64,000 bases of DNA from JAEUIE01 sp046350055 (GTDB lineage Bacteria > Planctomycetota > Planctomycetia > Gemmatales > HRBIN36), in the NCBI GenBank assembly GCA_046350055.1, contig JAXMBC010000001.1, positions 1,550,001 to 1,614,000 on the forward strand, written 5' to 3'. The notes beneath the pieces were generated by a model. The model did no database searches and had not been told where the DNA came from. It worked only from the letters and a program-made list of their open reading frames with translations. A program made the position numbers and the translations under genes. Positions 8,631-15,743 of the stretch are shown piece by piece. Position 1 is the stretch's first letter. Each line of letters begins with the position of its first letter.

Positions 8631-9743
8631 TTATTTCCGCTTCTTCACCGCCTGGCTGAGCACCTTGAGTGCCGTCAGCGTATCGTCCCAACCCAGGCAC
8701 GCATCGGTGATGCTCTTGCCATACTCCAGCTTGCGGGGGTCGTCCTTGCCAGGGGTGAATTTCTGAGCGCCTTCGTGCAGATGGCTTTCCAGCATGACAC
8801 CCATGATATGCCGGTTGCCCTCGGTCATTTGCCGGGCAATGTCCTCCGCTACCTGGAGTTGTTTGAGATGTTGCTTGCCTGAGTTGGCATGACTGCAATC
8901 AATCATCAGCCGCGTCTCCAACTTAGCCGCCTTCAGTTCCTGCACCGCTGCTGCCACGCTGGCCGCATCGTAATTCGGCGTTTCGCCGCCCCGCAGAATC
9001 ACATGACAATACTTGTTGCCTCGGGTTTCCACGATGGCCACGGAGCCGTTCTTATGAACGGAGAGGAAATGGTGAGGTCGCTGGGCGGCGAGGATAGCAT
9101 CGATGGCGATCTTGATCCCGCCATCGGTACCGTTCTTGAAACCGATGGGAGCCGAGAGACCGGAAGCGAGTTCCCGGTGCACCTGGCTTTCGGTGGTTCG
9201 GGCACCGATGGCTCCCCAACTGATCAGGTCGCCCAGGTATTGCGGGCTGATGGTATCGAGGAACTCATTGCCTGCCGGCATGCCCAGCTGGTTGATATCC
9301 AGCAGCAGTTGCCGGGCGATCCGCAGTCCTTCATCGATGCGGTAACTTTCGTCGAGGTAGGGATCGTTGATCAGCCCCTTCCAGCCAACCGTTGTGCGAG
9401 GCTTCTCGAAGTAGACCCGCATGATGATGTTAAGCGAATCAGCATAGCGCTGCCGTTCCTCCCGCAGGCGGTTGGCATATTCCAGGGCTGCCTTCGGATC
9501 ATGGATGGAACAGGGGCCCACGACGACCAGCAACCGATGATCCTTCCCTTGCACAATGTGGTGAATATCAGTCCGGGTGTGTCCCACCAGCTTTTCGGTG
9601 GGCGTACCTGCGATGGGAAAGAAGCGGATCAGGTGTTCCGGGGGCGGGAGAGGTGTCACCCCTTTGATGTGCTGATCATCCGTCAGGCTGGTCCGCTCTG
9701 TCAGGGCGTTCCACCCCTGTTGCGTCATGTGCCGCTGTGGCAT
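8631..9743 (-). CDS. 3-deoxy-7-phosphoheptulonate (DAHP) synthase, class I, paralogue 1
   Basis: 370 residues, AroF/AroG/AroH type, condensing phosphoenolpyruvate and erythrose 4-phosphate at the entry of the shikimate pathway. Characteristic blocks: GPCSIHDP, KPRTTVGWKGLINDP, GARTTESQVHRELASGLSAP, FKNGTDGG, and the metal-site DCSHANSGK. The start has GGGAG 6 bases upstream. Product feeds AroB (4759-5844). A close paralogue lies at 18136-19245; which aromatic amino acid inhibits each cannot be told here. Its 3' end abuts a dispersed element core. Confidence 0.96.
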   Translation of the reverse strand: MPQRHMTQQGWNALTERTSLTDDQHIKGVTPLPPPEHLIRFFPIAGTPTEKLVGHTRTDIHHIVQGKDHRLLVVVGPCSIHDPKAALEYANRLREERQRYADSLNIIMRVYFEKPRTTVGWKGLINDPYLDESYRIDEGLRIARQLLLDINQLGMPAGNEFLDTISPQYLGDLISWGAIGARTTESQVHRELASGLSAPIGFKNGTDGGIKIAIDAILAAQRPHHFLSVHKNGSVAIVETRGNKYCHVILRGGETPNYDAASVAAAVQELKAAKLETRLMIDCSHANSGKQHLKQLQVAEDIARQMTEGNRHIMGVMLESHLHEGAQKFTPGKDDPRKLEYGKSITDACLGWDDTLTALKVLSQAVKKRK

Positions 9744-9891
9744 GGCAATCTCCCTATTAGAATCATCAGCATATCAATCGATTGCCGACTGGCCTAATCC
9801 CTCCTCAGGTCGGATACTATTCTGTTCCATCGAAATGACCCAGGGAACCGCGACGAAACAGGCGGTTCTTGTCTTCTGTAGAGGTGTGTTG

Positions 9892-10980
9892 ATGCGCGCA
9901 GGGATCGTCGGGTTGCCAAACGTCGGGAAGAGTACGCTGTTCAACGCTCTCACCTCCAGTAAACAAGCCCAGGCTGCGAATTATCCGTTCTGCACCATCG
10001 AGCCCAATGAAGGCGTCGTCAGTATTCCCGACGACCGCCTGGCTCGCATCTGCAAGTACATTCCGCCGAAGAAAATAGTCCCCACTGCCATGCGACTGGT
10101 CGATATCGCTGGCATCGTTAAAGGGGCCAGCGAAGGGCAGGGCCTTGGCAACAAGTTCCTCAGCCACATCCGCGAAGTCGATGCCATCCTGCAGGTCGTC
10201 CGCTGCTTTGAAGACAGCAACGTGGTGCATGTCGCGGGTGAAGTGAATCCCCTCTCCGATGTGGAGACCATCGAGATCGAGCTGATGCTGTCCGATATCC
10301 AGTCGCTGGATACTGCCCTGCCCAAGGCCGAACGGACCGCCAAGAGTGGCGACAAGGAAGCGCTGGCCCGCGTGGAAGCCATCAAGAAATGTCAGGCCCA
10401 CCTCGCCACGAATGAGCCTCTTCGCAAGCTCTCCCTGACCGATGACGAGAAGAAGTCCCTCTCCAGCTTCGGCCTGCTGACCGCCAAGCCCATTCTCTAC
10501 GTCGCCAATGTCGATGAAAACGATCTGGCTGGACAAGGCCCGCTGGTCACCATGCTCCGCAACTATGCCACCTCGATTGGTGCCAGCGTGGTGCCCGTAT
10601 GTGCCAAGCTGGAAGCCGAGATTGCGGAGCTCAGTGAAGCTGACCGTGCCGAGATGCTTACCTCGCTGGGTGTGAAGGAGCCAGCCCTTGCTGTGCTGGC
10701 CCGCACGGCGTACGCCGTTCTGGGCCTGCAGACCTACTTCACCGCGGGGGAAAAGGAAGTGCGTGCCTGGACCGTCCCCGTCGGGGCCACCGCTCCCCAG
10801 GCAGCTGGCGTGATCCACACCGATTTCGAGAAAGGCTTCATCCGCGCCGAAATCTACTGCCTGGCTGACCTGGAGAAGTACCAGAGCGAAAGCGACATCC
10901 GCGCCGCCGGCAAGCTTCGCACCGAAGGGAAGAGTTACGTGATGCAGGATGGCGATATCTGTCACTTCCTCTTCAATTAG
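9892..10980 (+). CDS. ychF: Redox-regulated ATPase / translation-associated GTPase YchF
   Basis: The frame is open from 9727, but the start is set at the ATG at 9892, which has GAGGTG upstream and opens with MRAGIVGLPNVGKSTLFNAL, exactly the family N-terminus; length 362 residues is normal. P-loop GLPNVGKS; the G4 position reads NVDE rather than NKxD, as in this ATP-preferring Obg-family branch. The C-terminal TGS domain is recognisable from QTYFTAGEKEVRAWTV to the end. YchF binds ribosomes and is near-universal. Divergent from DAHP synthase 1. Confidence 0.96.
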   Translation: MRAGIVGLPNVGKSTLFNALTSSKQAQAANYPFCTIEPNEGVVSIPDDRLARICKYIPPKKIVPTAMRLVDIAGIVKGASEGQGLGNKFLSHIREVDAILQVVRCFEDSNVVHVAGEVNPLSDVETIEIELMLSDIQSLDTALPKAERTAKSGDKEALARVEAIKKCQAHLATNEPLRKLSLTDDEKKSLSSFGLLTAKPILYVANVDENDLAGQGPLVTMLRNYATSIGASVVPVCAKLEAEIAELSEADRAEMLTSLGVKEPALAVLARTAYAVLGLQTYFTAGEKEVRAWTVPVGATAPQAAGVIHTDFEKGFIRAEIYCLADLEKYQSESDIRAAGKLRTEGKSYVMQDGDICHFLFN

Positions 10981-11032
10981 TGGTAGTCGGGAATGTACAA
11001 TGCCCGTGTGCACCGCTACACGAAGGCACACC

Positions 11033-11458
11033 ATGTATTGTCAACCGGCTTATGGCACTGTGCTGATGTTCCTTTGCCTTTGCGGTGGCTGTCGCTGGGG
11101 GGCGCCGCCATCGAAAACACCATTCGGTGCTGAGCACGGTATCGATGGTCCCTTCAACATGGTCGCCAACGCCTTTTATGCAGATCTGAAAGCAAGCCGT
11201 TTTGCTGAAGCCTACGCTCGAACCTCACCGGGCTATCAGAAGCAAATCAGTAAAGAAGCATTCATTGACATGATGAAAGCACATCCGTTTCTGAGTGGTG
11301 CAGGGGCAGCAGGCTGGTCGCAACGTGAAAATAAAGATGCATCCACACGTTCGTACGAATACCACGAGGATGATACTACAAGGAACATCACGTTGTCATT
11401 TGATGTGACGCTGGAGGGTTTGGAATATCGGGTGTCGGCATTCAAGGTAGAAAAGTAG
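11033..11458 (+). CDS. Small exported protein, possible lipoprotein, unknown function
   Basis: The ATG at 11033 gives 141 residues with a hydrophobic N-terminus ending LCGGC, an imperfect lipobox (Cys at about residue 19). The mature part contains ANAFYADLKASRFAEAYARTS, a pattern typical of small NTF2/SnoaL-like or DUF4864-like helix starts, and a C-terminal beta-rich tail. Longer in-frame starts reach back into ychF and are unlikely. Lies 52 bases after ychF. Function not recognised. Confidence 0.6.
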   Translation: MYCQPAYGTVLMFLCLCGGCRWGAPPSKTPFGAEHGIDGPFNMVANAFYADLKASRFAEAYARTSPGYQKQISKEAFIDMMKAHPFLSGAGAAGWSQRENKDASTRSYEYHEDDTTRNITLSFDVTLEGLEYRVSAFKVEK

Positions 11459-11510
11459 CACATCAGACTTCCTGCTTGCACCCCTGCTCCTCGCCTGTCA
11501 TAATCTCCGC

Positions 11511-12146
11511 ATGTCCTCAAACACCTCCAGTGCGGGTGTCTCTCTCGAAGCCTGGGCCGGTGAAGTGCGGGTCAACCTCATTCGGCTGCTCGGCCTTGTC
11601 GTTTTCTATTCCCATCATCTGCTGCAATATCACTTCCTGAAAGATGATACCTGGCGTACCAGCGAGTATCACCAAGCTGTCACCGCTGTCATGATGGCGT
11701 GGGGTGGCATGGTGGCACTCCTGCATCTGCTGACGATTCGGGAGGCAGGCCCCTGGGCAAACTGGCGCGACAAGCCCTGGATCAAGTATGTCGTCACCAT
11801 CATGGACCTGCTCTTCATCTTCTCACTCGTCAGCCTGCACCCGGAAGGTGCCCGCGGGCCGATGACGCTGCTCCTCTTCCTGGTGGTGGCAGCAGCACCG
11901 GTGCGGTTTTCCCTGCGGCTGGTCTACGTCGCTACCCTGGGGGCCATGCTCACTTTCGTGCTGCTGGTAGGCACCAACTACACTCAGCTCGGTGCTGTTC
12001 GTTATTACGCCCCGGAGAATGTCCGCCGAGTCCCAAGGCCTCAACAGGCAATCATGCTGCTGTGCCTGGGTGGAGCAGGCCTCCTGGCAGGGCAGGTGGT
12101 GCGACAATCCCGCCGTCTCCTCCGTGCCGGAGGCTCCCATGCCTGA
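11511..12146 (+). CDS. Multi-pass membrane protein of unknown function
   Basis: 211 residues with about six hydrophobic segments (roughly 22-42, 58-76, 90-108, 112-130, 134-152, 183-200) and a basic C-terminal tail. The layout resembles sensor-type membrane anchors found in front of cyclase domains, but no catalytic domain follows. First gene of a plus-strand run that reaches the radical SAM and Lgt-like genes; its last 8 bases overlap the next gene. Confidence 0.7.
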   Translation: MSSNTSSAGVSLEAWAGEVRVNLIRLLGLVVFYSHHLLQYHFLKDDTWRTSEYHQAVTAVMMAWGGMVALLHLLTIREAGPWANWRDKPWIKYVVTIMDLLFIFSLVSLHPEGARGPMTLLLFLVVAAAPVRFSLRLVYVATLGAMLTFVLLVGTNYTQLGAVRYYAPENVRRVPRPQQAIMLLCLGGAGLLAGQVVRQSRRLLRAGGSHA

Positions 12147-12450
12147 CAACCCGCTGCCACTCGATACCAGGCAAGATATCAAGCGCGATGCCTACGGGGT
12201 GACTGGTGCGGGCATCTTCTTCGCCATCATGGGTGTCATCGGGTCGTTCGGTGCGTGGTTCATCATGCTGCCTCTGCTGGCAATCGTTATGGGCATTTCA
12301 TTGGTGGTGGGTACATCGCCCAAACGGGCAGTCTACTTGACGCTCTCCCGTGCCGGCATGGTGATCTCGCTGATTGCCGTCGTGGGACTGGCCATCTTCG
12401 CCTTCATGTTTGCCGTGTGTCTGCTGGATAGCCGCGGGGGGTTCCACTAA
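12139..12450 (+). CDS. Small membrane protein
   Basis: Start at the ATG at 12139, inside the end of the previous gene and 4 bases after GGAGG, so it is probably translationally coupled. 103 residues: a charged N-terminus (about 25 residues), then hydrophobic segments at about 26-60 and 75-95, ending FAVCLLDSRGGFH. The final hydrophobic Val-Cys pattern recalls the two following small proteins. No family recognised. Confidence 0.65.
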   Translation: MPDNPLPLDTRQDIKRDAYGVTGAGIFFAIMGVIGSFGAWFIMLPLLAIVMGISLVVGTSPKRAVYLTLSRAGMVISLIAVVGLAIFAFMFAVCLLDSRGGFH

Positions 12451-12500
12451 CGCATGGGTGACAGTCGAGCAAAAACGGGTTCATTGCCTTCATTGTCATC

Positions 12501-12749
12501 GTGGGCTTCTTCATTCAAGCCTTTAGCTGGATGATGTATATCACTGAGGAAAACAAGGCCAACCATACACCACTCTATGTCATACTCTCAGTCACATTCA
12601 CCCTATGTCTGCTGGCTCTCTGGTATTGGAGCAGTAAAGCACCAGCGACACAAAGTCACCCACAATCTCGATCAGTCATCCTGGCCGTTGCTGGAATTCT
12701 CATCGTATCCTTGCTCGTCTTGCACATGATGCTGACCGTCTGTTCCTGA
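12501..12749 (+). CDS. Small two-segment membrane protein with unusual start
   Basis: The GTG at 12501 is the only standard start in this frame, but it would fall in the middle of a hydrophobic helix whose upstream codons (12468-12500) also read as membrane protein. An ATG at 12454 in another frame would join this frame if the A5 run at 12471-12475 had one more A, giving MGDSRAKNGF followed by the helix. Either a GTG start or a frameshift. Two predicted membrane helices; C-terminus HMMLTVCS parallels HFFFTVCT of the next gene, so the two are probably related. Confidence 0.5.
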   Translation: MGFFIQAFSWMMYITEENKANHTPLYVILSVTFTLCLLALWYWSSKAPATQSHPQSRSVILAVAGILIVSLLVLHMMLTVCS

Positions 12750-12759
12750 GTTTGTGAGC

Positions 12760-13095
12760 ATGCAACACAATCGCCCCACACTCTGGTTCCCATTCATTCT
12801 CGCCTGGCTGGGTTTGTTCATCTGGTTGGCGACCCTCTACTTTCACATCACGCTTGATGGCGCTCATTTCATCATTCCGGGATACAAGATAACCCCTGAG
12901 CATGCAGATACCCCGAATCACTGGAGTTTCTTCGCCCTATCCGGAGTGTTGTTTCTCGCGATCGTGGGTCTGCTCAACGGGAGCTTGCGTCCTGTAAAGC
13001 AACAGAATTCCGCCTTCAGTAGTTTTCTCGTGGCGTCAGCCATCGTTGTAACAGTTGTCCTGCTCGGCCATTTTTTCTTTACCGTCTGTACCTAA
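12760..13095 (+). CDS. Small three-segment membrane protein
   Basis: Start at ATG 12760 (a GTG two codons earlier is possible). 111 residues with hydrophobic segments at about 10-30, 56-72 and 86-106, and a loop ITLDGAHFIIPGYKITPEH between the first two. The end, LGHFFFTVCT, matches the end of the preceding protein. It ends 12 bases before the radical SAM gene, so the run 11511-15286 is likely one transcript. Confidence 0.65.
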   Translation: MQHNRPTLWFPFILAWLGLFIWLATLYFHITLDGAHFIIPGYKITPEHADTPNHWSFFALSGVLFLAIVGLLNGSLRPVKQQNSAFSSFLVASAIVVTVVLLGHFFFTVCT

Positions 13096-13107
13096 CTGGT
13101 CTACACC

Positions 13108-14580
13108 ATGCAAGCCAACCCCAGTATCCGCGACTATGTCTTCCGGGGCACCACCAAGAGCCTGTGCCCACAATGTCGTCGCGTGGTGGATGCCAAGATC
13201 ATCGTCCGGGGTGAGCGGGTCTACTTCCGCAAGCGTTGCCCCGAGCATGGCGAACGGGAAGACTTCATCTGCTCAGATGTCAGCTACTTCGACCATCACG
13301 ACCTCGACCAGCCCGCCCGGCTGCCTCGCAAGTACGCCACGGAAGTTAAAGAAGGTTGCCCCCTCGATTGCGGTCCCTGCACCGATCATGAACAGCATGT
13401 CTGCATCGGCCTGATCGAGATCACCTCAGGCTGCAACCTGCAGTGCCCCTTGTGCTTCGCCGAGTCTGGCCCCGGGGGCAAGGCCCTCGACTTTGACACC
13501 TACTGCAAGATGGTCGATCGCTATGTCGAGATCGAGGGCGTCGCCGACATTCTCCAACTCTCCGGCGGCGAGCCGACCCTGCATCCCGACCTGATCCCGA
13601 TGATCCGCTATGCCTGCTCGAAGCCCATCCAGGCTGTGATGATCAACACCAATGGCATCCGTCTGGCCAAGGACCCCGAACTGGTAGCCCAACTCACCGA
13701 GTTCAAGGAACGGTTCGAAGTCTACCTGCAGTTCGATGGTCTGGAAGACGACACCCACGTAAAGCTACGCGGCGAACGTCTGGCCGATATCAAACGCCAG
13801 GCACTCGAGAACCTGGCCAGGCACGACATCCGCTGCACGCTTGTCTGCACCGTCGAGCACAATACCAATCTGCACGAAGTGGGTGCGGTGCTGGAGTTTG
13901 GCCTGGCCCGGCCTGAAGTACGTGGCGTGAGTTACCAGCTCGCCAGCTACTGTGGCAGGCACATGCCCCCGGGCGACCTGGAGCAGCGGGCCACCATGCC
14001 TGATGTTGCCAAGGCTCTCGTTGCCCAAACCAATGGCATGCTGATGGAGAGCGACTTCCTGCCACTTCCCTGTGCTCATCCCAACTGTCATCTGATGACC
14101 TATCTCTACCGGGGTGGCGAGAAGCCGGTGCCGATCAACCGCATGATCGACATTCGCCCCCATCTCAACCTGGTAGCCAACAGCATCATCTATACTCCGC
14201 AGCGGGCTCGGCAACTGGTGGCCAAGTATCTCGAAAGTGCCGGGGGCTGTGGCTGCGGGCCGGGTGGCTGTGGTCCTGCCGACCCGACGCTCGACCAGTT
14301 CATGGTGCAGGCTCTCTCGGATAAGCTGAGTGGCAAGGAAACCTTCCGTGTCACTCTGACAGCATTCCTCGATGCTTACAACTTCGATGTGCGGCGGGTG
14401 ATGAAATGCTGCCTGGCCCACATCCTCCCCAGTGGCCACGTCATTCCCTTCTGTGCGTACAACACACTCTACCGTGATGGGCATGTCCCCCTGCCACCCC
14501 TGGCGGATCATGCAGTCGTCCTGCCGAAGGCCAAAGCTCGAACCCTGTCCCTGGCGATGACGGCTGATCATGAACCGTAA
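13108..14580 (+). CDS. Radical SAM protein of the MJ0619 / tetraether lipid synthase (Tes)-like family
   Basis: 490 residues. N-terminal rubredoxin-like metal site CPQC (20-23) with RCPEHG (43-48); then a second Cys cluster GCPLDCGPC with HEQHVC (83-99); then the radical SAM triad C109-x3-C113-x2-C116 in SGCNLQCPLCF. SAM-binding GGEP appears in QLSGGEPTLHPDL. C-terminal Cys-rich parts include PCAHPNCH, GGCGCGPGGCG and MKCCLAHILPSGHVIPFCAYN. This multi-cluster order matches the family of archaeal Tes, which joins lipid chains by C-C bond formation; the bacterial homologue's substrate is not shown. Overlaps the downstream Lgt-like gene by 11 bases. Confidence 0.85.
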   Translation: MQANPSIRDYVFRGTTKSLCPQCRRVVDAKIIVRGERVYFRKRCPEHGEREDFICSDVSYFDHHDLDQPARLPRKYATEVKEGCPLDCGPCTDHEQHVCIGLIEITSGCNLQCPLCFAESGPGGKALDFDTYCKMVDRYVEIEGVADILQLSGGEPTLHPDLIPMIRYACSKPIQAVMINTNGIRLAKDPELVAQLTEFKERFEVYLQFDGLEDDTHVKLRGERLADIKRQALENLARHDIRCTLVCTVEHNTNLHEVGAVLEFGLARPEVRGVSYQLASYCGRHMPPGDLEQRATMPDVAKALVAQTNGMLMESDFLPLPCAHPNCHLMTYLYRGGEKPVPINRMIDIRPHLNLVANSIIYTPQRARQLVAKYLESAGGCGCGPGGCGPADPTLDQFMVQALSDKLSGKETFRVTLTAFLDAYNFDVRRVMKCCLAHILPSGHVIPFCAYNTLYRDGHVPLPPLADHAVVLPKAKARTLSLAMTADHEP

Positions 14581-15286
14581 CGCCTACGCCCTGTTCATGT
14601 TCCTGTCGCTCGTCACGTTCCTGGTGGTGCGCTGGCGGATGCCGAAGTCACCCAGCGTTGCCAGGCTTCCCTGGCAGGTGCAGTGGGCCCTGGGCATGGC
14701 GGCGTTTGTCGGAGGCATCCTCGGGGCCAAGCTGCCTTTTATCATCATGCAGCAGGAAGACCCGACCAGTTTCTGGGCCTGGGCCAGCGATGGCAAGACC
14801 ATCACCACCGGCCTGCTCGGTGCGTACCTCGGCGTCGAATTGGCCAAGCTGCTCTGGGGCATTCAAGCAAAGACCGGAGACAGCTTCGCCCTGCCGCTCG
14901 CCTGTGCCCTGGCTGTTGGCCGCTGGGGCTGCTTCTTCCATGGCTGCTGTTATGGCACCGAGTGCACGCTCGGCTGGGGTGTCAACTTCGGCGATGGCAT
15001 CCTCAGGCATCCCATCCAGCTGTACGAAAGCCTGTTCCACGCCACCATGGCAGCGATCCTGCTCGTCATCATGCAGCGGGGCTGGCTCGTCAATCAACGG
15101 CTGAAGTTCTACCTTATCTGCTACGCGCTCTTTCGCTTCGTCACCGAGTACCTCCGTCCCGAACCCATCGTCTGGCAGGGGCTGACGTTTTACCAGATCG
15201 TGGCCGTGGTGGGTGCCAGTGCTCTGGCCCTGCAATGGTGGTACGTGGAGCGGCAGATGAGGGTAATATCCCCCACCTCCACCTGA
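14570..15286 (+). CDS. Prolipoprotein diacylglyceryl transferase (Lgt)-family membrane protein
   Basis: 238 residues, about seven hydrophobic segments. Contains GRWGCFFHGCCYG near residues 117-129 and HPIQLYESLFH about 30 residues later, then FRFVTEYLRPEP, which are the Lgt signature positions. The GCF..GCCYG version marks the divergent subfamily rather than the classical GRxGNFxNxE enzyme, so it may transfer a different lipid group or act on a different acceptor. Its start lies within the radical SAM gene, so both proteins are probably made together and act on the same membrane lipid or lipoprotein substrate (inference). Confidence 0.85.
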   Translation: MNRNAYALFMFLSLVTFLVVRWRMPKSPSVARLPWQVQWALGMAAFVGGILGAKLPFIIMQQEDPTSFWAWASDGKTITTGLLGAYLGVELAKLLWGIQAKTGDSFALPLACALAVGRWGCFFHGCCYGTECTLGWGVNFGDGILRHPIQLYESLFHATMAAILLVIMQRGWLVNQRLKFYLICYALFRFVTEYLRPEPIVWQGLTFYQIVAVVGASALALQWWYVERQMRVISPTST

Positions 15287-15342
15287 GTCGCGGCTGCGAG
15301 ACTCCTATTGAGGATGAACTGTCGGCAGGTTCGACTCGACAA

Positions 15343-15450
15343 TCAACTTCGACGTATCCAATACCCTGGTCTTCGATGTTGGTGAGAAACAGCATTGAAT
15401 AACCACTTAAATTCTCGCACAGCGAGCGGATGCAGTTTAAGATTGATCAT
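15343..15450 (-). pseudogene. Truncated RelE/ParE-type toxin reading frame
   Basis: Starts with ATG at 15450, overlapping the antitoxin stop by 4 bases exactly as in intact modules. The 35 codons begin MINLKLHPLAVREFKWLF, the family's usual opening (HP.A..EF), then lose resemblance and stop at 15343-15345. An intact toxin is about 90-100 residues. I see no continuation in the other frames of 15287-15342, so most of the gene appears deleted rather than shifted. Confidence 0.6.
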
Positions 15451-15662
15451 GAACGAGTTTTCTTCGCCTTGAGTGCAGACAGTGGCAGTGCCTTCACTTT
15501 GCCTGATCTGACCTCCTGCGAACGACGATTCAGTTCAGCTTCGAGAGCATCATCCTGCTCTTCTTCCGTCAATGTAGACAAGAGCTGGTCTGCAATCGCA
15601 TGTCGTTCCACTGCTGGCAGCCTGAGCAATTGCGACATCAGCTCTTTGCCTTCTTGACTCAT
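15447..15662 (-). CDS. Addiction-module antitoxin, PF09720 / TIGR02574 family
   Basis: The ATG at 15662 is chosen because GAGGAA lies about 7 bases upstream; the frame extends to a weak TTG at 15683. 71 residues: an N-terminal helix MSQLLRLPAVERHAIADQLL typical of the unstable antitoxin family (L..LP..ER...A..LL.SL), an acidic middle and a basic C-terminus. Normally paired with a RelE/ParE toxin encoded immediately downstream; here only a 35-codon remnant remains, so the antitoxin may be an orphan that could still neutralise related toxins elsewhere. Confidence 0.8.
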   Translation of the reverse strand: MSQEGKELMSQLLRLPAVERHAIADQLLSTLTEEEQDDALEAELNRRSQEVRSGKVKALPLSALKAKKTRS

Positions 15663-15743
15663 CGATGTTTCCTCAAATGACAATATTATTTTAACGTTCC
15701 ACTGCAGCTACTACAACACTTTCACTGATGCTTCCAAATACCG

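Noticed and set aside
9817..11034. 405-codon minus-strand open frame
   Set aside because: Antisense to ychF, whose product is unmistakable.
13765..14571. 268-codon minus-strand open frame
   Set aside because: Antisense to the radical SAM gene.
15141..15395. 84-codon minus-strand frame as continuation of the toxin
   Set aside because: Its sequence does not resemble the RelE/ParE C-terminal half, and it mostly overlaps the Lgt-like gene antisense.
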